Assembly (NCBI GenBank): GCA_033675265.1
Contig: JAUJYZ010001242.1
Coordinates: 41,168 to 105,167 of the forward strand
DNA: 64,000 bases
DNA from: Actinostola sp. cb2023
Taxonomy: Eukaryota; Cnidaria; Anthozoa; Actiniaria; Actinostolidae
Reading direction: 5' to 3'
Part shown: in pieces, positions 8,838 to 20,174 of the stretch
Layout: each line of letters opens with the position of its first letter
How positions within the stretch are numbered: the stretch's first letter is position 1
Position numbers and translations under genes: made by a program
The notes under the pieces: generated by a model
What the model was told of the DNA's origin: nothing
What the model saw: only the letters and a program-made list of their open reading frames with translations
Databases searched by the model: none

Positions 8838-11800
8838 TTAGCTGTTACTCGTCGATGGTTGATTCCACACTCTTGCATGAAGATTTTGAATTTCTCTGAA
8901 ATGAACTGCGGTCCATTGTCACTCGTGAGTACTTCAGGCAGTCCATGCCTTGCAAATATGACTTCCAAGCTCTCTACTGTCTTCTCTGCTGACGCTGTCC
9001 TCATGATAACTGTCTCATAGTATCTACTGTAGTAATCTACTACTACTAGTATGTTCTCACCTGTGGGTAGGGGCCCTAGAAAGTCTATGGCCACAGCACG
9101 CCAGGGTCCTTCTGGTAACTCAGTGCTCGTTACAGGTTCAGGTGGGTCAGGTCTGCTTACCAACTGGCAACCATCACAGGTCTTGACAAACTTCTCGACA
9201 TCTTTCTCCAGTTTTGGCCACCAGACCTTTGTGCGCAGACGCTGTTTCATGCTGACGATGCCAGGGTGCCCTTCATGTCCGATGGTCATCACTGTTGTCC
9301 TGAGCCTTTTGGGGATCACCATTCTGGTTCCTCTCATAACAATACCCCCTACCACACACAGTTCATTGGCTACAGCTAGGTACTCTGAACATCCAACTCC
9401 TTTCCACTTTCCAGTTTGGATGCACTCTCTCAGCTTTCCCATTTCTTCATCCTCCAGCGATGCTTGCTCTATCTCGTCTGCTTTCATTGCTTTTGGGACA
9501 GCTTTCACAGTTATGAAATTCACATAGTTCATGGTGTCATCAAAGTCCTTTCCATCCTCAGTCTGCAGTAACCTTGATAGGGAATCAGCAATGTTCTGCT
9601 TACCAGGTTTGTAGACTACTGTAAAATGGTAGGGTTGCAATCGCAACACCCATCTCTCGATACGTGCGCTTGGCTTAGATTTCGGTGAATATATGACTTC
9701 CAGTGGCTTGTGATCTGTTACTAATTCAAACTCTCTTCCCAGCAAGTACATCTGGAACCTTTCAACTGACCAGACTAAAGCCAAAGCTTCTTTTTCAGTT
9801 TGTGAGTACCTTCGCTCGACATCAGATAAACTCTTACTCGCATAACAAACAGCTTTCCAGGCTCCCTTTTCTTGTTCTTGTAACAACACGGCTCCGAGTC
9901 CCACAGGACCGGCATCAGCAATCACTCTTGTCTTCAAGGTGGAGTCATAATAGGCTAATGTTTCAACATCTGCAAGACTACTCTTCAGTTCCTGGAAGGC
10001 CTTCTGTTGTTCCTTCTCCCATACAAATGGTGCATTCTTTTGTGTGAGCCTCCTCAGTGGCTCCGCTTTTGTGGCTAGGTCGCTGATGTATCTTGCACTG
10101 AAGTTTACAAGGCCCAAGAAGCTTCTTACCTCTGTGCTGTTCTTTGGTTCGATAGCTTCCTGCAGGGCCTTTGCTCGGGACTCTGTTGGGTCTATGCCTT
10201 TCTCTGACAGCAAGTGTCCCATAAACTCAATTTCATTCATTCTGAATACACACTTATTCTTGTTGAGTGTCAGACCTCTCTCTGTCAACGTGTGAAGCAC
10301 CTTTCTCAGCCTCTCGTCATGCTCTGCTACATCCTTTCCATACACTACTATGTCATCAGATATGTTCTGACAACCAGTGCATCCTGCTCCAAGTAGAACT
10401 TGTTGTATCACATGTTGATATAACTCCGGGGCTGAGCAAATGCCAAACATTAGGCGCTTGTATCTAAAGAGGCCTGCATGTGTCGTGAAGGTTGTAACAT
10501 CTCTTGAAATGCCTTCTTCCAGTTCCAGTTGATGGAATCCCATTTTAAGGTCTAGCTTTGTAAACACAGTGTTACCATTGAGCTCATTCAGCACATCATT
10601 AATGGTGGGTATAGGGTGTCTTGACCGTTCTATGTTTGTATTGGCCAACCTCATATCAACACATACCCTTATGTCTCCATTTGGCTTTGGCACAATGACT
10701 ATGGGGCTGACGCAGGGCGTCGGACCTTCCACTCTTTCGATTATATCCATCTCTTCTAACTCCTGTAGCTTATCTTCTAACTTTCCTCTCAGACTGTACG
10801 GAACTCTTCTGCATGGCTGTGCCACAAACTTAGCATCGGGCTTCACGTGTAGCTCAACTTGGTAATTTGTCAGCTTTCCCACCTTGCCACTGAACAGCTC
10901 TTGGAATTCATCCTCTACCAGGTTGACTTCTGGTAACTTGATCTCTAACACTCCAAGCTGCATAGCTGTTTTTCTTCCAAGGATAGGTCTGCCATTGCCT
11001 TTGATAACAAGAAATTCAACATTGGCCATAGACTTCTCTCCTAACTTCACTTTGCACCAGAATTTCTCCACGACTTTACTAACAGTTGCATATGACTTCA
11101 GGGTCTTGCTATCTCTCTGGCTCTTGCAGGTCACTCCATTTCTTTTGAGTTGCTCCCACAGCTGTTGGTCTATCACATTACATGAAGCACCTGAATCAAT
11201 CAGCACACTAACTTCTTGGCCTTCAATACTAATCGTCACCAATGGGTCGTCCTCTGGTGTGAGACTCACAACAAATATTTCCTCATCTGAGCTCGATTCA
11301 TCTTTGCTCGCATCCGGTTGGTTGACACTGAATACTCTTTGCTGGGTATTCTTTCTGCTTCTGCAAGCATTTGCAAAGTGTCCAACAAAACCACAGTTCC
11401 TGCACTTTGCATTTTTAGCTGGGCAGCAGTCATCAAAAGAAAGATGACCCTCTCTTCCGCACTTCCAACAATTTCTTCTCCCTCTGTCAGGTTTGGTTTG
11501 GCTGTTGGGTTCCCTGTGTTGAGCTTGACCACGTGACCTATCCGCAATCTTTGTACGTTTGTCAGACGTTTTCACATCAATCTTGTTGACCATATCATGC
11601 TGCATTTCGCGTGCTTGTTGGTGCACAGATTCGTAGTGACTCGACAGCTCAAGGGCGACGTCTAAGGTCAAGTTATTGCCCTTCTCCAGAAGCTTTAATC
11701 GTAGTTTACTCGACAGACATCCTTCGATGAGTTGGTCTCTCACCTGTGTATCTCTTGTCTCGTCGCCAAAACCACAGAAATCCGCTTGACTTTTCAATCT

Positions 11801-12163
11801 GGATACAAAGTGAGCAACCGATTCGGTCGGTTCTTGTCGCATGGCTCTGAACTTGTGGCGTTCGTAAGGCTGATTCACTTTACCCGCGAAGTAACGGTCT
11901 AACTTGGCTACCGCTTTGTCGTAAGCATTCGCATCCTCAGGCAATCCCGTCGGTTCTGGCAGAATTTCGTAGACTTTTTGCAGCTTTCGTCCAGCTGTAT
12001 GCAGAAGTGTTGCTTCTTTTTGTGTGGGAGACGTGATCCCTTTCGCTAATATCATGTAAATAGCGGACGATTTCCACTCCAACCATCTTGCCGCCAAACT
12101 CGACATGTCGGCGTCCATGTAGAAGGGCTCGATTTCGCCACCAAAATTCGCAATTGCCGCCAT
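8789..12163 (-). CDS. Gag-pol polyprotein, Gypsy element 2 (3'-truncated by frameshift)
   Basis: The frame is open to 12253, but the first 30 codons come from the LTR and leader. The start MAAIANFGGEIEPF at 12163 is the likeliest. Gag is followed by two zinc knuckles (CWKCGREGHLSFDDC and CRNCGFVGHFANAC), protease LIDSGAS, reverse transcriptase with ISDDIVVYG, RNase H (ADAGPVGLG, DHKPLE), the integrase zinc finger HEGHPG...CDGC, and the catalytic triad in AIDFLGP, TSDNGPQF and NGEVER. The frame then ends six residues later with a stop created by a one-base shift. The truncation is just after the last catalytic glutamate, so integrase would lack its C-terminal domain. Confidence 0.93.
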   Translation of the reverse strand: MAAIANFGGEIEPFYMDADMSSLAARWLEWKSSAIYMILAKGITSPTQKEATLLHTAGRKLQKVYEILPEPTGLPEDANAYDKAVAKLDRYFAGKVNQPYERHKFRAMRQEPTESVAHFVSRLKSQADFCGFGDETRDTQVRDQLIEGCLSSKLRLKLLEKGNNLTLDVALELSSHYESVHQQAREMQHDMVNKIDVKTSDKRTKIADRSRGQAQHREPNSQTKPDRGRRNCWKCGREGHLSFDDCCPAKNAKCRNCGFVGHFANACRSRKNTQQRVFSVNQPDASKDESSSDEEIFVVSLTPEDDPLVTISIEGQEVSVLIDSGASCNVIDQQLWEQLKRNGVTCKSQRDSKTLKSYATVSKVVEKFWCKVKLGEKSMANVEFLVIKGNGRPILGRKTAMQLGVLEIKLPEVNLVEDEFQELFSGKVGKLTNYQVELHVKPDAKFVAQPCRRVPYSLRGKLEDKLQELEEMDIIERVEGPTPCVSPIVIVPKPNGDIRVCVDMRLANTNIERSRHPIPTINDVLNELNGNTVFTKLDLKMGFHQLELEEGISRDVTTFTTHAGLFRYKRLMFGICSAPELYQHVIQQVLLGAGCTGCQNISDDIVVYGKDVAEHDERLRKVLHTLTERGLTLNKNKCVFRMNEIEFMGHLLSEKGIDPTESRAKALQEAIEPKNSTEVRSFLGLVNFSARYISDLATKAEPLRRLTQKNAPFVWEKEQQKAFQELKSSLADVETLAYYDSTLKTRVIADAGPVGLGAVLLQEQEKGAWKAVCYASKSLSDVERRYSQTEKEALALVWSVERFQMYLLGREFELVTDHKPLEVIYSPKSKPSARIERWVLRLQPYHFTVVYKPGKQNIADSLSRLLQTEDGKDFDDTMNYVNFITVKAVPKAMKADEIEQASLEDEEMGKLRECIQTGKWKGVGCSEYLAVANELCVVGGIVMRGTRMVIPKRLRTTVMTIGHEGHPGIVSMKQRLRTKVWWPKLEKDVEKFVKTCDGCQLVSRPDPPEPVTSTELPEGPWRAVAIDFLGPLPTGENILVVVDYYSRYYETVIMRTASAEKTVESLEVIFARHGLPEVLTSDNGPQFISEKFKIFMQECGINHRRVTAKWPQANGEVERQNVQS

Positions 12164-12217
12164 CCTTTCTCCAGATTTAACTGTATTCCACTTGACTTTC
12201 CTGATTGAACAGACTTT

Positions 12218-12230
12218 ATCCTCGTCGCCA
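12218..12230 (-). other. Primer binding site candidate, Gypsy element 2
   Basis: Minus-strand TGGCGACGAGGAT, one base inside the 5' LTR, identical to the site of element 1. Confidence 0.7.
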
Positions 12231-12231
12231 A

Positions 12232-12350
12232 TGTAATATCCCAGAAAACACACGAGTTTGACTCAACGGTTTAATCCAGCTCACATTTCACTCTCACTCG
12301 CTCGGTGTCCTGAGCATGTGTCCTGCTCACGTGATCATGACATCATTACA
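12232..12350 (-). repeat. 5' LTR of Gypsy element 2
   Basis: 119-bp partner of 7877-7995, followed by the GGGAG target duplication. Confidence 0.95.
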
Positions 12351-12389
12351 GGGAGGAGGATGTTTCTCCCCTATATATGCTATATGGGT

Positions 12390-12510
12390 ATGTGCCGCGG
12401 GATAGGGTATGGTTGTCAGAGCTCCTTACATGTAGGTCTGGGATAGGGTATCGTTTTCGCACTTTTAGTCTGGGATAGGGAGCCTTTTCGGTCTGGGGTA
12501 GGGTAACACT
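12390..12510. repeat. Dispersed TCTGGGATAGGGTA repeat, left part
   Basis: Three or four degenerate copies of TCTGGGATAGGGTA. The same motif returns at 13760-13815 in the same orientation, next to a poly-C run, suggesting one repeat family flanking the 12.5-13.6 kb block. Confidence 0.5.
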
Positions 12511-12563
12511 AGCGTTAATTATGATAGTCTGTTACAACTTGGGTGATTCCACAGTAATCCTCC

Positions 12564-13583
12564 GTTGCGGAGAAGACGAATCAGAAACATTTACTTAAGT
12601 ATACAAAGAAATACAAATTATCAATCACATTGTTTTTGCTCTGGTGTGACAGCTGTCACTTAGGTCTAGCAAAACCAATGTTATAATTGACCATGAACTA
12701 TTAGAGTGAAGCACAAGAAATTAAAATATGACCGTTGTGGAGAAGACACTAAAAATACCGGTTAAATTACAAACCACAGTTTTCAAGTTCAAATTCCTGT
12801 GAATATTTTTAAATATTTTTATAACCTTAAAAGGTTCTTGCATTGTCTTAGTATTTCATGTGGAAGAGTATTTGTTCTAGTGAACATGAACAACAACAGT
12901 TTTCAGCTCTAAGTATTTGAATGTTATTACAATAAATATTTACTAGTCTTGTAACCGTTGCGGAGAAGACGTTGCGGAGAAGACAAAAAATCACATATTC
13001 ATAAACACAACAAAACTCAGTTTCTTAGATTTAATGAAATGAAATTACTACTCATCAATACAGTATTTATCTTCTACATGTACATGTACATATAAGTTTT
13101 TGTTATTTCTGAATATTTTTCTTGTTTTCCTGAATGTCTTCTCCGCAACAGAAATGTCTTCTCCGCAACAGAAATGTCTTCTCCGCAACAGAATTGCCTT
13201 CTTCCCTAATAAAATTGTCTTCTCCGCAACAGAATTGTCTTCTCCGCAACAAAATACAATCTTTAATTTCACATAAACTAAAAAAACTTGAAGTCACATA
13301 AGTTGGGCATAGTGGTCCTCATGTTGAAAGTTTACAGTTTTGAAACTTTTGTGTTTCTACGACTATTGACTTGCACATGCCAAAAACTTTTATGTGTCAA
13401 AATGTTGCGGAGAAGACATTTGCTTTTTGGAATACCCATAATTCAAAGCCTTTTGTCAAAATGTTGTTCTTAGTTGGTCTTTTAGGCAAAGGAGCACTAG
13501 GGGATTTGGTTCATAAAGCATCAATAGTATTTATAATAATATATATTTTTATAAAGCACAATTACAGTTGTCTTCTCCGCAAC
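12564..13583. repeat. Cluster of an 11-fold 14-bp motif GTTGCGGAGAAGAC
   Basis: Plus-oriented copies start at 12564, 12734 (one mismatch), 12957, 12971 and 13404. Minus-oriented copies start at 13136, 13156, 13176, 13217, 13237 and 13570, and there is a degenerate one near 13196. Five of the minus copies form a 20-bp-period tandem. The DNA between copies is unrelated AT-rich sequence. No coding region is seen in the interval. Confidence 0.8.
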
Positions 13584-13759
13584 GCCATTTTCTGATTTTT
13601 CACAATAATTCCCTAATTATGTAACCATGACGATGCCCACATGAGAAACAATACCCATAAAGTAAACTTCAGACTCTTGCCTTATATTTATGTTGCAATT
13701 AAATAATATTTAATGACTTTCTAGAAATGATGGACTGTTTAAAATGATTACGTTTTTAG

Positions 13760-13893
13760 GTTAGGTCTGGGATAGGGTATGGAACATTTTTAGGTCTGGA
13801 ATATAGGGTCAGGATTTTGAGGTGTCCGCCCACCCCTACCCGAAAACTCACAGAGTATACCACCTCCTCACCCCCCCCCCCCCCCCCCCCCCC
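13760..13893. repeat. TCTGGGATAGGGTA repeat, right part, with poly-C run
   Basis: Two further copies of the GGGATAGGGTA motif followed by a run of 23 C at 13871-13893. The length of the run may be affected by sequencing. Confidence 0.6.
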
Positions 13894-14142
13894 GATCCCG
13901 AGGGTGTATGTTGCCAAGTATACATCACTAGATGTAGCTTTTCTGCTATCAGCCCAAGTTGGTTTCTAATCATGTGAAATTTAATGAATAACATATATTT
14001 CTCTGTGTTCCAATACAGGCTCCTCTTGTTCTAGCTCTCTTTTACAGTTAAAAAAAAGTTGCTTCTCACTTTGTGCCATTAATATTCGTGGTAAATGCAA
14101 TGCATTTGGCTCCATCGATTCCTACACTGTGTGCATAATTAA

Positions 14143-14349
14143 AGGTGCGGACACACGGTGCAACATTTCATGCAACATTCCCTGCAACATGTATTGTTGC
14201 AGCGTGTGTCCACCTCTGCAACATGTTGCACGCAATGTTGCAGAAGTGGAATCGAGTCCTACTTCTGCAACATTGCGAGCAACAAATAATTACGTTGTAT
14301 TAGCGCGCTAGTCAATAATGCGAGCAATGTTGCACCATGTGTCCGCACC
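14143..14349. mobile_element. TTAA-flanked MITE
   Basis: Terminal inverted repeats AGGTGCGGACACA (left) and its complement TGTGTCCGCACC (right), internal repeats of TGCAACATT, and TTAA at 14139-14142 and 14350-14353. TTAA duplication points to the piggyBac or Kolobok superfamilies. No coding capacity (about 207 bp). Confidence 0.75.
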
Positions 14350-14509
14350 TTAAGTCTATAGCAATATTGATTTCATGGTTTTAATTTACAACCATTTTCC
14401 TTGTATTACATGTACAATGTACAACCAGCTATAGTAATCATTTATCCATTCAATAGTATTGCATTTAGTACTGTAGTAATTCAATGTGGACTTGGTAGTC
14501 TTACATTTG

Positions 14510-14641
14510 AAGGGCTCCCCTGTAAGAATGGAGTATGCGACTTGTAATCAAAACCCAATTCTCCTCTGAAATTCAAAGAATCTCAAGGAGAATTTAGATA
14601 TTGATCACAAGTCATTTACTCCATTCTTGCAGGGAGCCCTT
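14510..14641. mobile_element. 132-bp MITE with 6-bp duplication CATTTG
   Basis: Inverted termini AAGGGCTCCC...GGGAGCCCTT extend about 25 bp with few mismatches. CATTTG sits at 14504-14509 and 14642-14647. Superfamily not assigned. Confidence 0.7.
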
Positions 14642-14647
14642 CATTTG

Positions 14648-15160
14648 TAATTCAAGAATGAGCAGAAAAGAAACTCTTTCAACTCCACCACTGAGAGATA
14701 AATAGATATACATGTATCGATGTTCCATGTGACATAAGCCATGGTTATTTAGTAGTGTGCGAGCCAGAGATCGATTGGCTGATGAAATAAAGCAACTTGG
14801 CAAGAGCTATTGTAATGATTATTGGCAAATGGGAGCAAATGTTTATACAGTAACATTGAAAATACCAAAGACTGAACCATGAGCTCTTGTGATTGGATAA
14901 ACAGAATGCAACATGCACTGTTTTGGTGTAAAATAAAAACACATTTTTCTTGATACAATTAACTTTTGATCAGAAAAGTTTTGTATTAATTACTGAATAT
15001 ACTGTCTAATCCAAACAATTCTACTGTATTCCACAGGCTTTAGATATTCTAATTGGATGCTTGTTATACAGGGTGGCTTATTACAATTCAAAGCTTCTGG
15101 TAAGAATAAGCTTAATCTACAATTAGCTTAATCTAGCTAAATACATTGACACATAAATAA
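14648..15160. other. No gene seen
   Basis: AT-rich single-copy-looking DNA between a MITE and a microsatellite. Nothing convincing on either strand. Confidence 0.35.
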
Positions 15161-15165
15161 TGTTA

Positions 15166-15214
15166 TCTATCTATCTTATCTATCTGTCTGTCTGTCTGTC
15201 TGTCTATCTATTTA

Positions 15215-15247
<33 letters not shown>

Positions 15248-15325
15248 TTATCTATCTATCTATCTATCTGTCTGTCTGTCTATCTATTTATCTGTGTGTC
15301 TATCTGTCTATCTATCAATCTTAGA
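15166..15325. repeat. TATC/TGTC tetranucleotide microsatellite
   Basis: About 160 bp of alternating blocks of TATC and TGTC repeats with occasional TATT units. Confidence 0.9.
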
Positions 15326-15401
15326 AAACAATCTCTTTAATTAATAAAGTGTTATTTTTATAAAAGCTTGCAGATCAGGAGAAACATAAGACTTCCTAAG
15401 A

Positions 15402-15720
15402 ATTGCTAAGAATGTAGACCCTAATATAAGTATTGACAGCTAAGAATGGCTTATTTGGATAGACCATTCCTAACGGCAGCTGTGTAAGTACATGTACCTC
15501 ATCATTGCTAAGAATGTAGACCCTATATTATTGACAGAGAATGGCTTATTGGATAGACCATTCCTAACGGCAGCTGTGTAAGTACATGTACCTCATCATT
15601 GCTAAGAATGTAGACCCTATATTATTGACAGAGAATGGCTTATTGGATAGACCATTCCTAACGGCAGCTGTGTAAGTACATGTACCTCATCATTGCTAAG
15701 AATGTAGACCCTATACCGGT
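15402..15720. repeat. About 92-bp tandem repeat, three and a half copies
   Basis: Each unit runs from TTGCTAAGAATGTAGACCC to GTAAGTACATGTACCTCATC. Units 2 and 3 are nearly identical, and unit 1 carries a small insertion. Confidence 0.85.
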
Positions 15721-15763
15721 ATTATTGACAGATAATAATACTACAATACAATACTACACTATA

Positions 15764-15988
15764 CAGCGATTTGCAAAAATTCTGTAAAATCTAATATATC
15801 GATATATAGTAATTTATAATCCTAATTCTTTGTTTTTAGCTATTATTAAACCATGTGAAAAAACAATTGAAAAAAAATAACTTTAGAGGGCTTATTCAGC
15901 CATTTTATGATGAAAATTACCCACAATGCACCCGATATATTGATATATCGATATATATTGATTTTTACAGAATTTATGCAAATCGCTG
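15764..15988. mobile_element. TA-flanked MITE (Tc1/mariner type)
   Basis: Inverted termini CAGCGATTTGCA...TGCAAATCGCTG with TA on both sides (15762-15763, 15989-15990) and inner ATATCGATATAT palindromes. A diverged partial relative ends at about 60431. TA duplication and a CAG start fit Tc1/mariner-derived MITEs. Confidence 0.7.
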
Positions 15989-17679
15989 TATCTATTAAAT
16001 TATAATTCAATAATATATACAAATATGAGTACGAATATACCATCGTTATGATTTCCATTCTAATTTTAATCCCACTTCTCTTGCTTTCATTTTGAATAAA
16101 CAATGAAAGAAATAAAAATCCCTGACTGAATATTAAGACTGTGTTTGGGATAGGACCAGGCAGGTGTGCTACATATGCCATCTCACCGATTTCCACGAAA
16201 CTTGGCACAGTGAAAGGGTTCATCCCAAAACTCAAATAGCCAAAAGGGCTTAGAATTTGGATATATTCCGGGGGGACTAGACCACCCCCCTGGTTTTGGG
16301 GCTGAAATCTCAAATTTCCACCCAGAAAAGGTAGAGAAGTACAAAGCTCTCCTGCTCGCAAACGCCAGCGGATTTTATTGTCCCTTTGCAAGAGCAATTG
16401 CACATCCTTCCTAAGTTCACAACAGAAAGTTTGAGTCATGTGAATGATTTCTTGTTAATCATCCTAAGTTAATGATTAACGAGATAATTGGCTAATTTCA
16501 AAAATGCTAAAATTAAGGGTATTTGAAGCCAAATATCTCCAATGCGCATCCTTACATTGAAAGGCTAATACTGTCACAGTAAAGAACTACCCTTGGGCAA
16601 CAAAAATCAAGAAAAACATTTTTGGGCTCTGAAATATTTTTTGCACAAGCACCGTTCAAAGTATGAATATAACAAAGGCGATTTTGACTGATGTGGTTCC
16701 TTCAACGAAGGCAAAACAAACGATTGTAGGTTTGTACACGTATTTACCTCATGCGATTCCTAAATATATAACTCGTTTAACTCTACTGAAGACTCAAGAG
16801 GCCAAGGATTTCAGAATTTGACGTCGAATCTGTGAGAAATCCGAAGCCAAAACATTGTATGGAGCACTGAATGGCATCAAGAAAACGATCGATATTCCCA
16901 AAAGAACTCAAGCGAACAGTACAAAACTAAGGAATACGGCACAGTATACTCACATGATTCCTTGTTTTATTTAGTTTGTTCTTGAGCTCGAAACCATCGT
17001 TTGTTGACATATTGAATGTTGATCATAGCGATTAAATAATAACATTCCCGCGTTGGACACATCTGACTCGTGATTCAACAGGGCAATTTCGCTCTAAATA
17101 GTCTCTAGTATCCATTATTTGACACGATTCCAAGATATATCAGGATAAAAGGAAATTGTTAATCTTCCTTCTTCAAGAACTATCGCTCAAACGGCGCCCA
17201 AAATGAATTTTATCCTGCGAAGCAACATGACATTTGGCGCCAAAATGTGAGCCTTCACAATCGTGGCCAGCGGATACACAGGGATCCCGTCTAAGGTTTT
17301 GTGTGGTATCACGGCAGTTTAAGGGTGTCTCAAAGTAGGTTTTACTGACCACACTTCCACTTTTCATTCCGCACATTGATAGACTTATCCTCGACCGATC
17401 AAAACGACCTTGGCAACGATAAAAAATATTGTTGAAATCAGTTTTTCTAAAATTTCTCAAGATTTCGATGATCTCTAGACAAGCGATTATATGCGTGATA
17501 AACTACATACTAAGGCAAAGCAGCTGAGACAGCATTCACACTGTTTGATCAGAGCGATTTTGAATATAATTCGCATAAAGTTATTTATGCGAATTATTCA
17601 AAAAGTTTGAATTTTTATTTAAAATGTATAGTTGCATGAGTTTGACCATGATGGTATAGTTTCCTTGGAAGATGACATA

Positions 17680-19800
17680 TATAGAGGTGCCTGACATATA
17701 GGGGCGATGGGGAGGGGTGCTAATCAAACAACGTTTGCCTGACATATAGGGGCGCCTGACAAATAGGTGCGATGGGGAGGGAAGGAGAGGTAATCAGGCA
17801 ACGTTGATTTCCACCCCTCTCCTCCCTATCGCCCCTATATATCAGGCGCCCCTACATATCAGGTAACGTAGTTCGTGGTAACGTAGTTTGATGACCACCC
17901 CTCCCCATCGCCCCTATTTGTCAGGTAACATGGTTTGTTTACCACCCCTCCCCTTCCCATAGCCCCTATCTGCCAGGCGTCCCTATATGTCAGGTAACGT
18001 AGTTTGATGACCACCCCTCCCCATCTCCCCTATTTGTCAGGTAACATGGTTTGTTTACCACCCCTCCCCTTCCCATCGCCCCTATATGTCAGGTGCCCCT
18101 ATATGTCAGATGACGTATTTTGATGACCACCCCTCTCCTCTCCATCGCCCCTATATGTCAGGTGCCCCTATATGTCAGGCAACGGAGTTTGAGTACCACC
18201 CCTACCCTCCCCTTCTCCCCTATATGTCAGACGCCCCTATATGTCAGGCAACATAGTTTGATGACCACCCCTCTCCTCCCCATCGCACCTATTTGTCAGG
18301 CGCCCCTATATGTCAGGTAACGTAGTTTGATTACCACCCCTCTCCTCTCCATCGCCCCTATATGTCAGGTGCCCCTATATGTCAGGTAACGTAGTTTGAG
18401 TACCACCCCTCCCTCCCCATCGCCCCTATTTGTCAGGCGCCCCTATATGTCAGGCGCCCCTATATGTCAGGTAGCGTAGTTTGATTTCCACCCTTCCCCA
18501 TTGCCCCTATATGTCAGGTAGCGTAGTTTGATGACCACCCCTCTCCTCCCCATCGCCCCTATATGTCAGGTAGCGTAGTTTTATTTCCACCCTTCCCCAT
18601 TGCCCCTATATGTCAGGTAGCGTAGTTTGATGACCACCCCTCTCCTCCCCATCGCCCCTATATGTCAGGTGCCCCTATATGTCAGGTAACGTAGTTTGAT
18701 TTCCACCCTTCTCCATTGCCCCTATATGTCAGGTGACGTAGTTTGATTACCACCCCTCTCCTCTCCATCGCCCCTATATGTCAGGTGCCCCTATATGTCA
18801 GATGACGTATTTTGATTACCACCCCTCTCCTCTCCATCGCCCCTATATGTCAGGTGCCCCTATATGTCAGGCAACGTAGTTTGAGTACCACCCCTACCCT
18901 CCCCTTCTTCCCTATATGTCAGACGCCCCTATATGTCAGGCAACATAGTTTGATGACCACCCCTCTCCTCCCCATCGCACCTATTTGTCAGGCACCCCTA
19001 TATGTCAGGTAACGCAGTTTGAGTTACCACCCTTCCCCATCGCCCCTATATGTCAGGCAATGTAGTTTGATTTCCACTCCTCTCCTCCCCATCGCCCCTA
19101 TATGTCAGGTGCCCCTATGTGTCAGGCAACATAGCTTGATTACCACCTCTCCCCTTCCTATCGCCCCTATTTGTCAGGTAACGTAGTTTTATTACCACCC
19201 CTCCCCTCCCTATTGCCCCTATATGTCAGGCGATCGACCTTATGTGTCAGGCAACATAGTTTGATTACCACCCGTCCCCTCCCCATCGCCCCTATGTGTC
19301 AGGTAACATAGTTTGATGACCACCCCTCCCCTCCCAATCGCCCCTATATGTCAGGTGCCCCTAAATGTCAGGTAACATAGTTTGATGACCACCCCTCCCC
19401 ATCGCCCCTCTATATGTCTGGCGACCCTATATTTCAGGCAACAATGTTTGTTACCACCCTTCTCCTCCCCATCGCCCCTATATGACAGGTAACATAGTTT
19501 GATGACCACCCCTCCCCTCCCCTCCCCATCGCCCCTATTATTGTCAGGCAAACGTTGTTTGATTACCACCCCTCCCCATCGCCCCTATATGTCAGGCGCC
19601 CTATATTCAGTCAACATATTTTGATTACCACCCCTCTCCTCCCCCATCGCCCCTATATGTCAGGCAACGTCGTTTGATTACCCGCCCCTCCCCATCGCCC
19701 CTATATGTCGGGGGCCCCTATATTCAGTCACATATTTTGATTACTACCCCTCTCCTCCCCATCTCCCCTATATATGTCAGGCACCCCTATATATGTCAGG
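17680..19800. repeat. Minisatellite core, CCCCTATATGTCAGG type
   Basis: Several dozen variant units built on CCCCTATATGTCAGG + TAACGTAGTTTGATTACC + ACCCCTCTCCTCCCCATCG. Some units have the CCCCTATATGTCAGG block doubled. The first units (17680-17800) are in reverse orientation and the array flips near 17806. Long open frames here only reflect repeat composition. Confidence 0.95.
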
Positions 19801-20174
19801 TATAAATGCTACAAGCCCCACTAAGTCAAACACTATGATCAATGCCATCGCATCGCTCTCTTCCAAGGAGGCCATACTCATGCAACTATACATTTTAAAT
19901 AAAAATTCAAACTTTTTGAATAATTCGCATAAATAATGTTTATGCGAATTATATTCAAAATCACTCTGATCAAACAGTTTGAATGCTGTCTCAGCCGCTT
20001 TGCCTTAGTATGTAGTTTATCACGCATATAATTGCTTGTATAGAGATCATCGAAATTTTGAGAAATTTTAGAAAAACTGATTTCAACAATCTCAGTTTTA
20101 TCGTTGCCAAGGTCGTTTTGATCGGTCTAGGATAAGTCTATCAATGTGCCGAATGAAAAGTGGAAGTGTGGTCA

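Larger units (their letters stand above)
7877..12350 (-). mobile_element. Ty3/Gypsy LTR retrotransposon 2
   Basis: A complete 4,474-bp minus-strand element. The 119-bp LTRs (TGTAATATCCC...TCATTACA) differ at two positions that I can see. The target duplication is GGGAG at 7872-7876 and 12351-12355. Domain order is as in element 1, but the proteins are clearly different, so this is a second family. One frame break lies inside integrase. LTR divergence implies an older insertion than element 1. Confidence 0.95.

Noticed and set aside
9051..9527. Plus-strand ORFs of 60-190 codons across 1-12 kb
   Set aside because: All are antisense shadows of the two gag-pol frames.
12564..13583. CRISPR-like array
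   Set aside because: Eukaryotic context, copies in both orientations, spacers of irregular size.
15846..16439. 197-codon minus ORF with a near twin at 22102-22575
   Set aside because: Both are the inverted arms of the TTAA palindrome; the ORF crosses the element boundary into unrelated AT-rich DNA.
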